Origin: Synechococcales cyanobacterium SupBloom_Metag_052
GTDB lineage: Bacteria > Cyanobacteriota > Cyanobacteriia > PCC-6307 > Cyanobiaceae
Direction of reading: 5' to 3'
DNA: 33,237 bases
Assembly: GCA_016463595.1 (NCBI GenBank)
Contig: JAEMQZ010000001.1
Location: 14,323 to 47,559 of the forward strand
Below are positions 1 through 10,561 of the stretch, piece after piece. Numbering within the stretch: position 1 is the first letter of the stretch; every line of letters starts with the position of its first letter. The translations under genes and the position numbers were made by a program. The notes below the pieces were generated by a model. It was not told where the DNA came from, made no database searches, and was given only the letters and a program-made list of their open reading frames with translations.

Positions 1-1792
1 GGTCCAGGCTTGGGGGCTGGCCCTGTCCTTGGGGCTCCTGGGGTGCCACCAATTGGGGTTGGCTAAGGCTGTCGAGCGCCTGGAGCTGGGCCGCCAGCCG
101 CTGGCGGTCGCTGCCCTGGGCCAGCTGGATCACCACGCCCCCTTCGGGACTAGCGGCTAGGGGATCGAGGGCCCAGAGCAGGGAGCGAGCTTCGAGGATT
201 AACACCCTGTCCTGACGCCGTGGCGCCGTGTCTTGCCAGAGGCGCTGGCGCAGCCGATCGAGCCGTTGGCCCTCGCTACCGAGTTGCCGTTGCAGCCAGC
301 GGGCCAGCACCGGATCCTCGGGTCCGCCGCTGAGCACGGTGCCCTGCTCGGCCTCCTGTTCGGCGGCGGCGGCTAGCTGGGCGGCGCGCCGTTGCTGCAT
401 GCGGGCCCGCCGCTCCCCTTCCCAGCCCAGCTGGCCCGGTTGCCAGAACAGCTCCCCCTGCAGGGCGCTGGGCAGGTATTGCTGGGCGACCCAGTGTTCG
501 GCGTAGGCATGGGGATAGCGGTAGCCCACGCCATCGCCAAAGGCCTGGCCATCCCGGTTGGCATCGCGCAGGTGGGAGGGCACGTCCTGCCGGTTGCTGG
601 CCTTGACCGTTTTCAGGGCATCAAAGAAGCCAAGCAGGCTGTTGCTTTTTTCCGTGCTGGCTAAGTACAGGGCCGCCTGGGCCAGGGGATAGAGCCCCTC
701 GGGCAAGCCCACCCGCTCGAAGGCCGCGGCGCAGGCTTCGACCACCACCATCGCCTGGGGATCGGCCAGGCCGATGTCCTCGCCGGCGGAGATCAGCATG
801 CGCCGGAAGATGAAGCGGGGGTTTTCACCGGCCTCCACCATGCGCGCCAGCCAGAACAGGGCGGCATCGGCATCGGATCCCCGCAGCGACTTGATGAAGG
901 CGCTGATCGTGTCGAAATGGGCATCGCCCTGCTTGTCGTAGAGCACGGCCCGCTGCTGGATCGATTCCTCGGCAATGGCCAGGTCGATGCGAATCACGCC
1001 AGCCGGGGCGGCCCCTGGGTCGCTGGGCTCGCCCAGGGGCACGGGCGCGGTGGTTTCCACCGCCAGCTCCAGGGCATTGAGCAGGCTGCGGGCATCGCCG
1101 CCGGCCACATCCACCAGATGGGCCGCCGCCTCGGCGCTGATCTCGATGCGCCGCCGGCCGTAGCCCCGCTCCGGATCAGCCAGGGCCCGCTCCAGCAGGG
1201 CCTGGAGATGGGGTGGCTCCAGCGGTTCCATGCGGAATAGCCGCGAGCGACTGACCAGGGCCTTGTTCACCTCGAAATAGGGGTTTTCAGTGGTGGCCCC
1301 GATCAGGGTCACGGTGCCGTTCTCGACCCAGGGCAGCAGGGCATCCTGTTGGGCGCTGTTAAAACGATGCACCTCATCGATAAACAGCAGGGTGCGCAGG
1401 CTGTGCTGCTCCAGGCGGCGCTTGGCCGCGTCCACCTCGCTGCGCAGGTCTTTGACCCCAGCCAGCACGGCGTTGAGGCTGCTGAAGTGGGCGCGGGTGG
1501 TGGCAGCAATGATCCGGGCCAGGGTGGTTTTGCCCACTCCGGGCGGCCCATGCAGGATCAAGTTGCCGACCCGATCGGCCTCGATCGCCCGGCGCAGCAG
1601 CCGGCCAGGCCCCAGGATCGCCTCCTGGCCCTGGAATTCCTCCAGGCTGCGGGGCCGCATCCGGTCGGCCAGGGGCGCCAACTGGGCCAGCTGGCTCTCA
1701 CGGTGTTGGCTGAACAGGTCGGCCACGGCGCCAGGGGCAGGGCCCCGATGGGGATCCCAACCTTCCCATTCCATCGCCGCGGCTGGAGTCAT
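1..1792 (-). CDS. rarA: RarA/MgsA replication-associated AAA+ ATPase fused to a methyltransferase-like domain (partial)
   Basis: Clamp-loader-like AAA+ ATPase acting at stalled replication forks. The minus frame is open from ATG at 1792 to the window edge (597 codons), so the C-terminus is missing. Visible are Walker A GPPGVGKTT near residue 81, Walker B LLFIDEVHRFN, sensor 1 GATTENPYFEVN, then the RarA tetramerisation region with YDKQGDAHFDTISAFIKS and the C-terminal HLRDANRDG...YRYPHAY block. A normal RarA would end about residue 450. Here an Arg/Ala/Gln-rich linker leads into a second domain with VLILEARSLLWALDPL and PEGGVVIQL, resembling a SAM-methyltransferase fold. Cyanobacterial RarA proteins are often annotated as fused to an unknown domain, which fits. 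ATG at 1774 is an alternative start. The gene is divergent from the RND adaptor with only about 44 bp between starts. The RarA call is firm; the nature of the fused domain is inferred. Confidence 0.93.
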   Translation of the reverse strand, partial: MTPAAAMEWEGWDPHRGPAPGAVADLFSQHRESQLAQLAPLADRMRPRSLEEFQGQEAILGPGRLLRRAIEADRVGNLILHGPPGVGKTTLARIIAATTRAHFSSLNAVLAGVKDLRSEVDAAKRRLEQHSLRTLLFIDEVHRFNSAQQDALLPWVENGTVTLIGATTENPYFEVNKALVSRSRLFRMEPLEPPHLQALLERALADPERGYGRRRIEISAEAAAHLVDVAGGDARSLLNALELAVETTAPVPLGEPSDPGAAPAGVIRIDLAIAEESIQQRAVLYDKQGDAHFDTISAFIKSLRGSDADAALFWLARMVEAGENPRFIFRRMLISAGEDIGLADPQAMVVVEACAAAFERVGLPEGLYPLAQAALYLASTEKSNSLLGFFDALKTVKASNRQDVPSHLRDANRDGQAFGDGVGYRYPHAYAEHWVAQQYLPSALQGELFWQPGQLGWEGERRARMQQRRAAQLAAAAEQEAEQGTVLSGGPEDPVLARWLQRQLGSEGQRLDRLRQRLWQDTAPRRQDRVLILEARSLLWALDPLAASPEGGVVIQLAQGSDRQRLAAQLQALDSLSQPQLVAPQEPQGQGQPPSLD

Positions 1793-1836
1793 TTCCCGGC
1801 AGCTCCGGTAACTTGCAGGCACCTTGGACGACCTCC

Positions 1837-2979
1837 GTGCGGCGATCACGACCCATGCTGGCCCTGGTCGGGCTGGTTGCACTCGGGGGCTGTGGGTCCA
1901 AGCCCCCTGCCCGGGAGCCCCTCTCGGTTCAGGTCGAGCGCATTGGCGAAGCCGCCTTCAGCCCAGGCATTGACGTGGTGAGCCGGCTGGAATCCACCTC
2001 CAACGTGGCGATGCGGCCCGAGGCCGATGGTCGGGTCGTGAAGATCCTGGCCACCCAGGGCCAGCGGGTGAAGGCGGGTCAGCCCATCATCGTGCTCGAC
2101 AATGTCCAGGAAACGGCGAGCCTGAATGCCAGCAAGGCCGAAGCCCTCAAAGACAACCTCAATGCCGATCGCTATGTCTTCTTGAATAATCAGGGAGCCG
2201 TTTCAACCAAGGATCGCGACTACTACATCACCCAGGCCATTAAAAGCCGGGACCAGGTGACTGCCAACCGGGCCACCCTTCAGTATAAATACGTAACTTC
2301 GCCGATTAATGGCGAGATCGGCGATCTCGATTCTGTCAAGCTTGGCGATTATATTCGCAAGGGCCAGGCAATCACCGGCATTGTTGATAACAGTGTGCTT
2401 TGGACCCTGATGGATGTGCCGGCGACCCAATCCAGCAGTGTCAAGATTGGCCAGCCTGTTCAGCTCGTCACCCAAAGCACGCCGCCGGTAAAGGGCACGG
2501 GCACGGTGGTGTTTATTTCGCCCTACTTCGGTGTCAGCGGAACCCAAAACGCACCAAATACGGTGCTAGTCAAGGCCTCCTTCCCCAATCTCACCGGCAC
2601 GTTGAAAACGGGCCAGTACGTGCGCAATCGCATCGTCACTGCCAGTAAGCGCCAGTTGTCGGTACCGGTTCAGGCGGTGATGATGCAGGCCCAGCAGCCG
2701 TTTGTGTATAAAATATTGCCCCTCTCTGTATTGTTGCCCAAGATCAAGGCGTCCCCAGAAATATTGCCGGCCCAAAAGGCCATGTTTGAGTCCTTGCCTT
2801 CCACAACCCCAATTGTGGTGCAAACCCTGGTGCGTCTCGGCACCCTGGATCAAAACCGCTTCCCCGTGATCTCCGGCCTGGCGGCAGGGGATCGGGTGGT
2901 GGTCAGTAACACGGCCCTGTTGAGATCGTTTATGCCTGTCAAAGTCGCCGCTGCTTCCAGCACCGGCGCTTCCAACTGA
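1837..2979 (+). CDS. RND efflux periplasmic adaptor subunit (membrane fusion lipoprotein)
   Basis: Periplasmic adaptor linking the inner-membrane RND pump encoded next to an outer-membrane channel. The GTG at 1837 is preferred because it gives a short basic n-region (MRRSRPM), a hydrophobic stretch and a lipobox ending in Cys (LVALGGC), as expected of an AcrA-type lipoprotein. A TTG at 1813 gives a longer form and ATG at 1855 loses the basic residues. The body shows the lipoyl-like segment (RPEADGRVVKILATQGQRVKAGQPI), a helical hairpin, the second lipoyl half (YVTSPINGEIGD) and beta-barrel segments (TGQYVRNRI, VPVQAVM). The substrate cannot be told. It is followed after 9 bp by the permease with a GAGG ribosome-binding site, so the two form an operon. 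Base composition is less GC-rich than rarA and pgm on either side. Confidence 0.9.
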   Translation: MRRSRPMLALVGLVALGGCGSKPPAREPLSVQVERIGEAAFSPGIDVVSRLESTSNVAMRPEADGRVVKILATQGQRVKAGQPIIVLDNVQETASLNASKAEALKDNLNADRYVFLNNQGAVSTKDRDYYITQAIKSRDQVTANRATLQYKYVTSPINGEIGDLDSVKLGDYIRKGQAITGIVDNSVLWTLMDVPATQSSSVKIGQPVQLVTQSTPPVKGTGTVVFISPYFGVSGTQNAPNTVLVKASFPNLTGTLKTGQYVRNRIVTASKRQLSVPVQAVMMQAQQPFVYKILPLSVLLPKIKASPEILPAQKAMFESLPSTTPIVVQTLVRLGTLDQNRFPVISGLAAGDRVVVSNTALLRSFMPVKVAAASSTGASN

Positions 2980-2988
2980 GGACCGATC

Positions 2989-5900
2989 ATGTCCCTGTCT
3001 GATCGGTTTATCAAGCGACCCGTTTTAACGACAGTTTGTAGCATTTTAATCGTCTTGATCGGCATCATTGCGATCCCGAGCCTCTCGATTGAAAACCTGC
3101 CCAATATTGCACCGCCCCTGGTCACGGTGTCTGCCAACTATGGCGGCGCCAACTCCCTGGTGACGGAGCAGGCGGTGACCAACCCCCTGGAGCAACAGAT
3201 CAATGGCGTGCCAGGGGCAGCCTACATTTCTTCATTTAGTACCAGCCAAGGCCAGAGCACGATCCAGGTCTACTTCGACGAAGACACCGACATCAACATT
3301 GACCAGGTCAATGTGCAGAACCGGGTTTCTTTGGCCATGCCCCAGTTGCCCCAGCAGGTGCAGGCCACGGGTATCTCGGTGATGCAGAGCACCCCGTCGA
3401 TTCTGTTGGCCTATCAGGTCTCGTCCACCGAGGGCCAATTCGACGCGTCCTATCTTAATGGCCTGATTTACGAAAATCTCTATTATCAATTGGGTCGGGT
3501 TCCTGGCGTGGCCAGCATCAACCTGCTCGGTGGTAGCAATCCGGCCTTCTGGCTTTTCGTGGATCCGGCCAAGCTGGCGGCCAACCAGCTCACTGCTGAC
3601 CAAGTTGTGTCGGCGGTAAAAAATCAGAACTCTGTGGCGATTGGCGGCCTGGTGGGTGGCCCTCCGGCGGGTGGTGATCAAAAGTTTGCCTATCCGATCC
3701 TGGTGGAGAACAACGGCAACTTGGTTTCGATTGCGGATCTCAATCAGCTGATTGTCGGCAAAACGCCCCAGGGCAACCTGCTTCGGCTCCAGGATGTGGG
3801 CGAAGCTACCTACGGCTCCAATACCTTCGGTCAGCAGGCCATCAGCATGGAGGGTCACCCCACGATCACAGTGGCGGTGTTCCAGACCCCCGAGAGCAAT
3901 GCGCTAAATGTGTCTGAGGCGGTGGTTAAGGTTATTGACTCCTTTAGTAATCAACTGCCTCCCGGCGTCATTGTCACCGAGATCTATAACATTGGTCAGT
4001 TCATTGAATCGGCGGTTGAAGGGGTGGTTGATGCCCTTGGACTGGCGATTGTGCTGGTGCTATTGATTCTTTTTGTGTTCCTGCAGGATTGGCGCGCCAC
4101 GATCGTGCCCAGCCTGGCGATCCCGATTTCCTTGGTGGGTACCTTTGCCTTTATCAAGGCCTTTGGCTTTTCGATCAACCAGCTCACCTTGCTGGGCCTG
4201 GTGCTGGCTACGGGCTTAGTAGTGGATGACGCCATTGTGGTGATTGAGGCCGTATCTAAAAACCTTGAGAGGGGCATGAAGCCCCGCCAGGCGGCGCTCG
4301 AGTGCATGGGCGAATTAACTGGTGCCTTGATCGCCACATCGCTCGTGCTGATGGCGGTGTTTGTGCCAGTGGCTTTCTATCCAGGCGGAATCGGCATCAT
4401 CTACAAGCAATTTGCGCTCACAATCGCCTTTGCGATTGCCATCTCTACCTTCAACGCCCTCACCTTCTCGCCGATGCTCTCGGCCCTGATCCTCAAAAGC
4501 GAGCGTCCCCCCCTACCGAAGGGCTGGGGCTGGACGATTGGTGGGATCCTGGTTGGTCTGGCCTTTGGCCGCTTTAGTGCTGCCTCTTTCGGTAATGGAG
4601 CCTATGTTCTTGGTGTCATTCTTTTTGGCTTTGCCGGCAGCCGGCTGGCCTGGATTTTTGAGCGTTTCAACTACTACTTTGCCCGCCTCGAGAAGGGCTA
4701 CGCCGATCTATTGATTGTTTTGATCGCCCGCAAGAAATGGATCCTGGCTGGGCTAGCTGGGGGCATTGTGATCACGGCTATGGCCTTTTCGGCCCTGCCC
4801 ACCGCCTTTATCCCCGAAGAAGATCAGGGCTATGGGTTAGGGATATACCAGCTGCAGAATGGGGCCTCCCTCAGCCAAACCCAGAAGACGGGTGAGGAGG
4901 TTGCCAAGGTGCTCAAGGGTGAGCCCGATATTATTGCGGCCTCCGTGATCAGCGGCTACGGCTTCAACGGTTCTAGCCCGGATCAGGGTGTGTTCTTCTT
5001 TGGTTTGAAGCCCCTTGATGAACGTTCCGGTGCGGAACACAAAACCCCGGCGATCGTTGCCCGCCTCAACGCCAAGCTTGAGAAAATCAGCTCCGGGTTG
5101 GCCGTAGCGGCCCAGCCTCCGGCGATCCCGGGCTTCTCGGCCCAGGGCGGCTTCTATTTCCAATTCAATGACCTGAGCAATGGGGCCTACAGCTTCAACC
5201 AGCTCAATGACCAAGCCAAGAAACTGGTGGTGGCTGGTACGGAAACAGGTGACTTCTCGACGCTTTATACCCAGTTCATCCCCAGCGCACCCGCCTTTGG
5301 TCTCAAGATCGATCGTTCAATCATGGGCGCCCTCAATGTTGATTTCCAGCAGGCCATGCAGACGATTGCGATTCTTGCTGGCGGCAACTATTCCGGTCTC
5401 ACCTACGAGAACGGCCAGGTGCGCAATATCTACGTACAAGCTGAAGCGCAAGGACGTAGCAAGCTCGATGACGTCCTGAGCTATTACGTGCGCAGTAATG
5501 ACGACAAGATGGTTCAGGTATCCCAGTTTGCCAAGGCTGACCTCACTAGTGCGCCGCCGGTTGTGAGCCATTACAACCTCTATCGCACGATTTTGGTGCA
5601 GGGTGCCGAGGCGATTGGTAAGAGCTCCGGTCAAGCCCTGGATAAAATCCAGTCGATCTTTAAAGAGCAGAACTTCAATAACATCGGCTATGCCTTCACG
5701 GGCCTGGCATCGTTACAACTCTCAGCCGGTAATGCCAGTGTTCTTGTCTTTGGCCTGGGCATTCTGGTGGTGTATCTGGTGCTGTCGGCTCAGTACGAGA
5801 GCTATGTCACCCCGGTGATCATCCTGATGACCGTACCCCTGGCAATGCTGGGCGCCCTGGCCTTCCTGGCCATGCGTTCGATTGATCTCAACATTTATGC

Positions 5901-6249
5901 CCAGGTGGGCCTGGTCACCTTGATTGGCCTGGCTGCCAAAAATGGCATTTTGATTGTCGAGGTGGCCGAGCAACACGTGGAAGCCGGCATGACGGCCGTT
6001 GAGGCCGCCATTGCCGCAGCTGAATCGCGGATGCGACCCATCCTGATGACCGCCATTGCCTCCTTGGCTGGCTTCTTGCCCCTGGTGGTGGCGACCACGG
6101 CCGGGGCTAACAGCCAGCAGTCCCTGGGCACCGTGATTTTCGGCGGCCTGCTGGTGGCCACGGTCCTGTCCTTAGGGGTGGTGCCGCCCTTCTATGTGGC
6201 GATCAAGCACCTCGAGGGCCGCTCCGCCAAGCCGGCTATCGAGGCTTGA
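2989..6249 (+). CDS. RND multidrug efflux permease, AcrB/HAE1 type
   Basis: Proton-driven inner-membrane exporter of 1086 residues, slightly longer than typical AcrB (about 1050). The N-terminus MSLSDRFIKRPVLTTV is the usual cytoplasmic start followed by TM1. The porter segment YGGANSLVTEQAVTNPLEQQ is typical of the family. TM4 carries the proton-relay pair in LATGLVVDDAIVVIEA and TM10 carries the partner Lys in GLAAKNGILIVE. Two large periplasmic loops lie between TM1-TM2 and TM7-TM8. Residues about 505-555, between TM6 and TM7, contain two further hydrophobic stretches (WTIGGILVGLAFG and YVLGVILFGFAG) where AcrB has only an amphipathic helix. There is no TolC-type gene nearby, so the outer channel must be encoded elsewhere. 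Substrate is unknown. Confidence 0.95.
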   Translation: MSLSDRFIKRPVLTTVCSILIVLIGIIAIPSLSIENLPNIAPPLVTVSANYGGANSLVTEQAVTNPLEQQINGVPGAAYISSFSTSQGQSTIQVYFDEDTDINIDQVNVQNRVSLAMPQLPQQVQATGISVMQSTPSILLAYQVSSTEGQFDASYLNGLIYENLYYQLGRVPGVASINLLGGSNPAFWLFVDPAKLAANQLTADQVVSAVKNQNSVAIGGLVGGPPAGGDQKFAYPILVENNGNLVSIADLNQLIVGKTPQGNLLRLQDVGEATYGSNTFGQQAISMEGHPTITVAVFQTPESNALNVSEAVVKVIDSFSNQLPPGVIVTEIYNIGQFIESAVEGVVDALGLAIVLVLLILFVFLQDWRATIVPSLAIPISLVGTFAFIKAFGFSINQLTLLGLVLATGLVVDDAIVVIEAVSKNLERGMKPRQAALECMGELTGALIATSLVLMAVFVPVAFYPGGIGIIYKQFALTIAFAIAISTFNALTFSPMLSALILKSERPPLPKGWGWTIGGILVGLAFGRFSAASFGNGAYVLGVILFGFAGSRLAWIFERFNYYFARLEKGYADLLIVLIARKKWILAGLAGGIVITAMAFSALPTAFIPEEDQGYGLGIYQLQNGASLSQTQKTGEEVAKVLKGEPDIIAASVISGYGFNGSSPDQGVFFFGLKPLDERSGAEHKTPAIVARLNAKLEKISSGLAVAAQPPAIPGFSAQGGFYFQFNDLSNGAYSFNQLNDQAKKLVVAGTETGDFSTLYTQFIPSAPAFGLKIDRSIMGALNVDFQQAMQTIAILAGGNYSGLTYENGQVRNIYVQAEAQGRSKLDDVLSYYVRSNDDKMVQVSQFAKADLTSAPPVVSHYNLYRTILVQGAEAIGKSSGQALDKIQSIFKEQNFNNIGYAFTGLASLQLSAGNASVLVFGLGILVVYLVLSAQYESYVTPVIILMTVPLAMLGALAFLAMRSIDLNIYAQVGLVTLIGLAAKNGILIVEVAEQHVEAGMTAVEAAIAAAESRMRPILMTAIASLAGFLPLVVATTAGANSQQSLGTVIFGGLLVATVLSLGVVPPFYVAIKHLEGRSAKPAIEA

Positions 6250-6279
6250 GCTGGCCATAGTCCAGCTGTTTGGATCACT

Positions 6280-6318
6280 AAAAAGGCCTGCTCAGCAACT
6301 AGCGGAACAGGCCTTTTT
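6280..6318. terminator. Bidirectional rho-independent terminator
   Basis: An 11-bp perfect inverted repeat, AAAAAGGCCTG at 6280-6290 and CAGGCCTTTTT at 6308-6318, encloses a 17-nt loop. It lies between the convergent permease and pgm genes. The A-tract on one side and T-tract on the other give a U-run in either direction, so it can stop transcription from both genes. Confidence 0.88.
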
Positions 6319-6342
6319 CATGGGAGTTGACCGCGGCCCTAA

Positions 6343-8085
<1,743 letters not shown>

Positions 8086-8125
8086 CTAGGCCCAGGGACG
8101 ACAGTTCTGCTGGGGGAGGCTGGTC

Positions 8126-8575
8126 TCAGGTGCCGAATTTGAAGCCGTTGTCCTTGGCGGCAGGCTTGTTGCCTGCCTTGCTGGCCGGGGTGGGGGCTTC
8201 CCGCAATTGGCAGGTGCGCACGACCGATTCAGCCGGTTGCTCCAGCCCCTCGCGCCGTTGGTAGGTGTTGCGATCCGCCGGCGTCGCCCTGTAGGTGATG
8301 GTCCAAAGCAGGTCCTTGCAGCCGGAGGGCAGCAGGGGGTTGTCTATCAATGGATCGGCTAGGGCCTTGGCCTGGCTGCAGCTGGCAGCACTGTTCTCCC
8401 TGGCGCAGGCCACGGCCCCCAGTTGAACCTTGCGCAGGGTCTCAATGCTGGGGTAGGGGATCTCCGCAGGCGCCCCTGCCTGGGCGGCCAGGCCGCTGCA
8501 ACTGGCGAGCAGCAGGATCCAGCCAGCGATCCGCCGGCGTCCATGGGCCTGGTGGGAGCGGGGGGGCAAAGCCAT
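8126..8575 (-). CDS. Small secreted or lipoprotein-type hypothetical protein with four cysteines
   Basis: No family is recognised with confidence. The ATG at 8575 gives 149 residues beginning with a basic n-region (HGRRR) and a hydrophobic core (IAGWILLLASCSGLAAQAGA). This could be cleaved as an ordinary signal peptide after AQA, or processed as a lipoprotein at LASC. The mature part has four Cys (in VACARE, SCSQ, GCKD and RTCQ), compatible with two disulfides, and a polar Lys/Ala-rich tail. Longer starts at up to 8662 would place some 30 residues before the signal and overlap the oppositely oriented small gene. It lies behind pgm in the same direction with a gap of about 140 bp from pgm's start. 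Export is inferred from the signal; the function is unknown. Confidence 0.7.
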   Translation of the reverse strand: MALPPRSHQAHGRRRIAGWILLLASCSGLAAQAGAPAEIPYPSIETLRKVQLGAVACARENSAASCSQAKALADPLIDNPLLPSGCKDLLWTITYRATPADRNTYQRREGLEQPAESVVRTCQLREAPTPASKAGNKPAAKDNGFKFGT

Positions 8576-8660
8576 GGACAGGGTGCACTTGCCACCCATC
8601 ATCGCTGGACGGCCAGCCAGTCTTTGGAGGTGGTTGTTTGGCAGGAACCACCGCCACCCC

Positions 8661-8801
8661 ATGGGCCTCTATTTTGAAAAGGAGGGCATCGCCGCAAATC
8701 CAGACGACTTCAAAGCAATTGTTCCCAATGCCCTCTCCGCCGAGGATTGGTTCCGCTTTCCCAATCGCTATGCCAACGGCGAGCCGATCGTGACGGCCTG
8801 A
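8661..8801 (+). CDS. Possible 46-aa small hypothetical protein
   Basis: The ATG at 8661 opens a 46-codon frame beginning MGLYFEKEGIAANPDDFKAI and ending RYANGEPIVTA. The composition (acidic, aromatic, WFRFPNRY motif) looks like a real protein rather than the Arg/Pro/Ala-rich translation of shadow frames here. The frame continues upstream to 8574, but that part has shadow-like composition. It sits alone between two minus-strand genes, divergent from the secreted protein. No domain is recognised. Confidence 0.5.
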   Translation: MGLYFEKEGIAANPDDFKAIVPNALSAEDWFRFPNRYANGEPIVTA

Positions 8802-8871
8802 TGGGTTGGGCTTTCATGGCTGGCGGCTGATCCCTAGGGCACCGCTAGGCAGGGGTTCCCCCAAGCACTCC

Positions 8872-10413
8872 TTAAACCCTCTGGATGCCGCTACCACATT
8901 GCTGTCGGCCCCGAGCCAGTTTGCGTGCGAGCCGCTGGTTGATCCCCAGCTCCGCCCCTGTCCAGAGCCGATCGATTTCCCGGGTGAAATGGGCCGCCAG
9001 TTGGGGTGAGTCGATAATCATCAGCACCTCATCGTTCTGATGGGCTGCCGAAGGGCTCCAGTTGAAGCTGCCGGTAACCACGGTGCGCTTGTCGATCACG
9101 GCGACCTTGTGGTGAAGTTTGTCGCCTCCCGCCAGTCTCGGGGTGGCCACCCCGTCCAGGGGGGCGGCCAGGGGCTGGTTGGCGGCCTCCAATTTGCAGT
9201 GGCGATCCGGCAGGGCTAGCCCCAGCAGGTCGAGTACTTCTGAATAGGGACGATTGGCAAAGCCAGGGTCGGCCAGTAGACGGATCTGGACGCCCTTGGC
9301 CTTGAGCTGGCCCAAGGTGTTGGTGAGATTCTGGGCGGAAAAGACAAACAGGGCCAGGTCCAGGTGGCGTTTGCTGCCCGCGAGCACCTGGGCCAGCAGG
9401 TTCAATCCGTGGTGGGGATCCTTGCGGCGGTGGGGCGTAAATAGCAGGCGCACCCGGGTTCTGCCCACCATCACCGTTTCGACACCGCCTGCGTGCTTGT
9501 TGAGACCGAACTGGCTATCGGCGGCACCGCCGGGCCCATCGCCCCAGAAGCGGTTGAACTCGACCCCAAACCGGTCGGCCAGGGCCGGACTTTCGATCCG
9601 CAGTAGGTGATTGACGTTGCCGCGGGTGCGCGGATCATCGAAATCGCCGTGGATGCAGGAGGGGGTGAAGTTGGCCGATCCCGTCACCACCAGCTTGTGG
9701 TCCACCACCAGGAATTTGGCGTGCATCAAACCGCTGCCGGCGCTGCCGTCTTCGCGGTCATCGATCACGGGTACTCCACCCCGCTGCAGGATGGTCACCG
9801 CATCCCCCCGCTCGATCTCGCCTGGGCTGAGCTCTCCGTTGTGGTTCTGGTCGGCCAGGGCCATCAATTGTTGACGGCGTAGGCGTAGGTGGGGACTGAG
9901 ATCGGCAGCGTGTACGTCGCTCCAGGGGGTGCTGTAGGTGTTCTCGAGCACGACCCGCACCCGAACCCCTTGCCGTTGCTTGGCCACCAGCGCTTCGGCT
10001 ACCCGGGGCAGGGATAACTCCTGAACGGCAACCAGCACATCCCGTTTTGCGGAGTTAATCGCCGCCAGCAGCATGGCTTCAAGATCGTCGCCGGCTCGCT
10101 CCCGCTGGCTGATGGGACTGCGGTAGTGGCGGTCGCTCCGGTGGTTAAAGGCCACGGCAAAGCCCGGCGGCAGGGGCAACTCTTCGGGGGCCTGGCCCAT
10201 GATTCGCCCCGCCTGGCTGCAACCGCTCAGCGCCAGGACAAGGCAAGCCGTTAGGCCCAGGATCCTGGGGGCCTGGAGACTTGGTTTTGATCGCCTAGGG
10301 GCTGCTGGGACCAGCTCCAGCCGCTGGGGAGCTTGGCTTGGCACCCCGCAAACGCCTTGCGTCCCTATCGGTTGCTGGAGCCAGGCGGCGCTTAGATGCG
10401 GCAGCTCAACCAT
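8872..10413 (-). CDS. Phospholipase D-like lipoprotein with an internal EF-hand-type loop
   Basis: A two-domain PLD-superfamily protein of 513 residues. Both HKD motifs are intact: H231/K233/D238 in HAKFLVVDHKLVVTGSANF and H434/K436/D441 in HHKVAVIDKRTVVTGSFNW. A hydrophobic stretch ends in LALSGC, a lipobox with Cys65, so the protein is probably anchored outside the inner membrane. Fifty residues before the signal are unusual; GTG at 10344 shortens this, and the true start is uncertain. Residues 188-199 (DQNHNGELSPGE) fit the EF-hand calcium loop, with acidic or amide residues at positions 1, 3, 5 and 12 and Gly at 6, placed inside the first PLD domain. Members of this superfamily include phospholipases, cardiolipin synthases and nucleases, so the substrate is open. 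It is downstream of the small membrane protein and DUF4912 gene on the same strand. Confidence 0.88.
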   Translation of the reverse strand: MVELPHLSAAWLQQPIGTQGVCGVPSQAPQRLELVPAAPRRSKPSLQAPRILGLTACLVLALSGCSQAGRIMGQAPEELPLPPGFAVAFNHRSDRHYRSPISQRERAGDDLEAMLLAAINSAKRDVLVAVQELSLPRVAEALVAKQRQGVRVRVVLENTYSTPWSDVHAADLSPHLRLRRQQLMALADQNHNGELSPGEIERGDAVTILQRGGVPVIDDREDGSAGSGLMHAKFLVVDHKLVVTGSANFTPSCIHGDFDDPRTRGNVNHLLRIESPALADRFGVEFNRFWGDGPGGAADSQFGLNKHAGGVETVMVGRTRVRLLFTPHRRKDPHHGLNLLAQVLAGSKRHLDLALFVFSAQNLTNTLGQLKAKGVQIRLLADPGFANRPYSEVLDLLGLALPDRHCKLEAANQPLAAPLDGVATPRLAGGDKLHHKVAVIDKRTVVTGSFNWSPSAAHQNDEVLMIIDSPQLAAHFTREIDRLWTGAELGINQRLARKLARGRQQCGSGIQRV

Positions 10414-10561
10414 CGCCTCGCAAGTGCTTACTGCAGCGAGGGTTCCCGGTTTGAACGGCGCTTTGCTGCGTTTCTAGGACTTCAGGACCCAGTCGTCAGA
10501 GCTGGTGCGGATGGGCTGGTGAGGGGCCCGCTGGTCGGCTGAGCGATGACGTCTGGAAGCC

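Noticed and set aside
1349-1981. 210-codon plus-strand frame opposite the start of rarA
   Set aside because: Overlaps the AAA+ core of RarA and the adaptor start, with no protein-like pattern.
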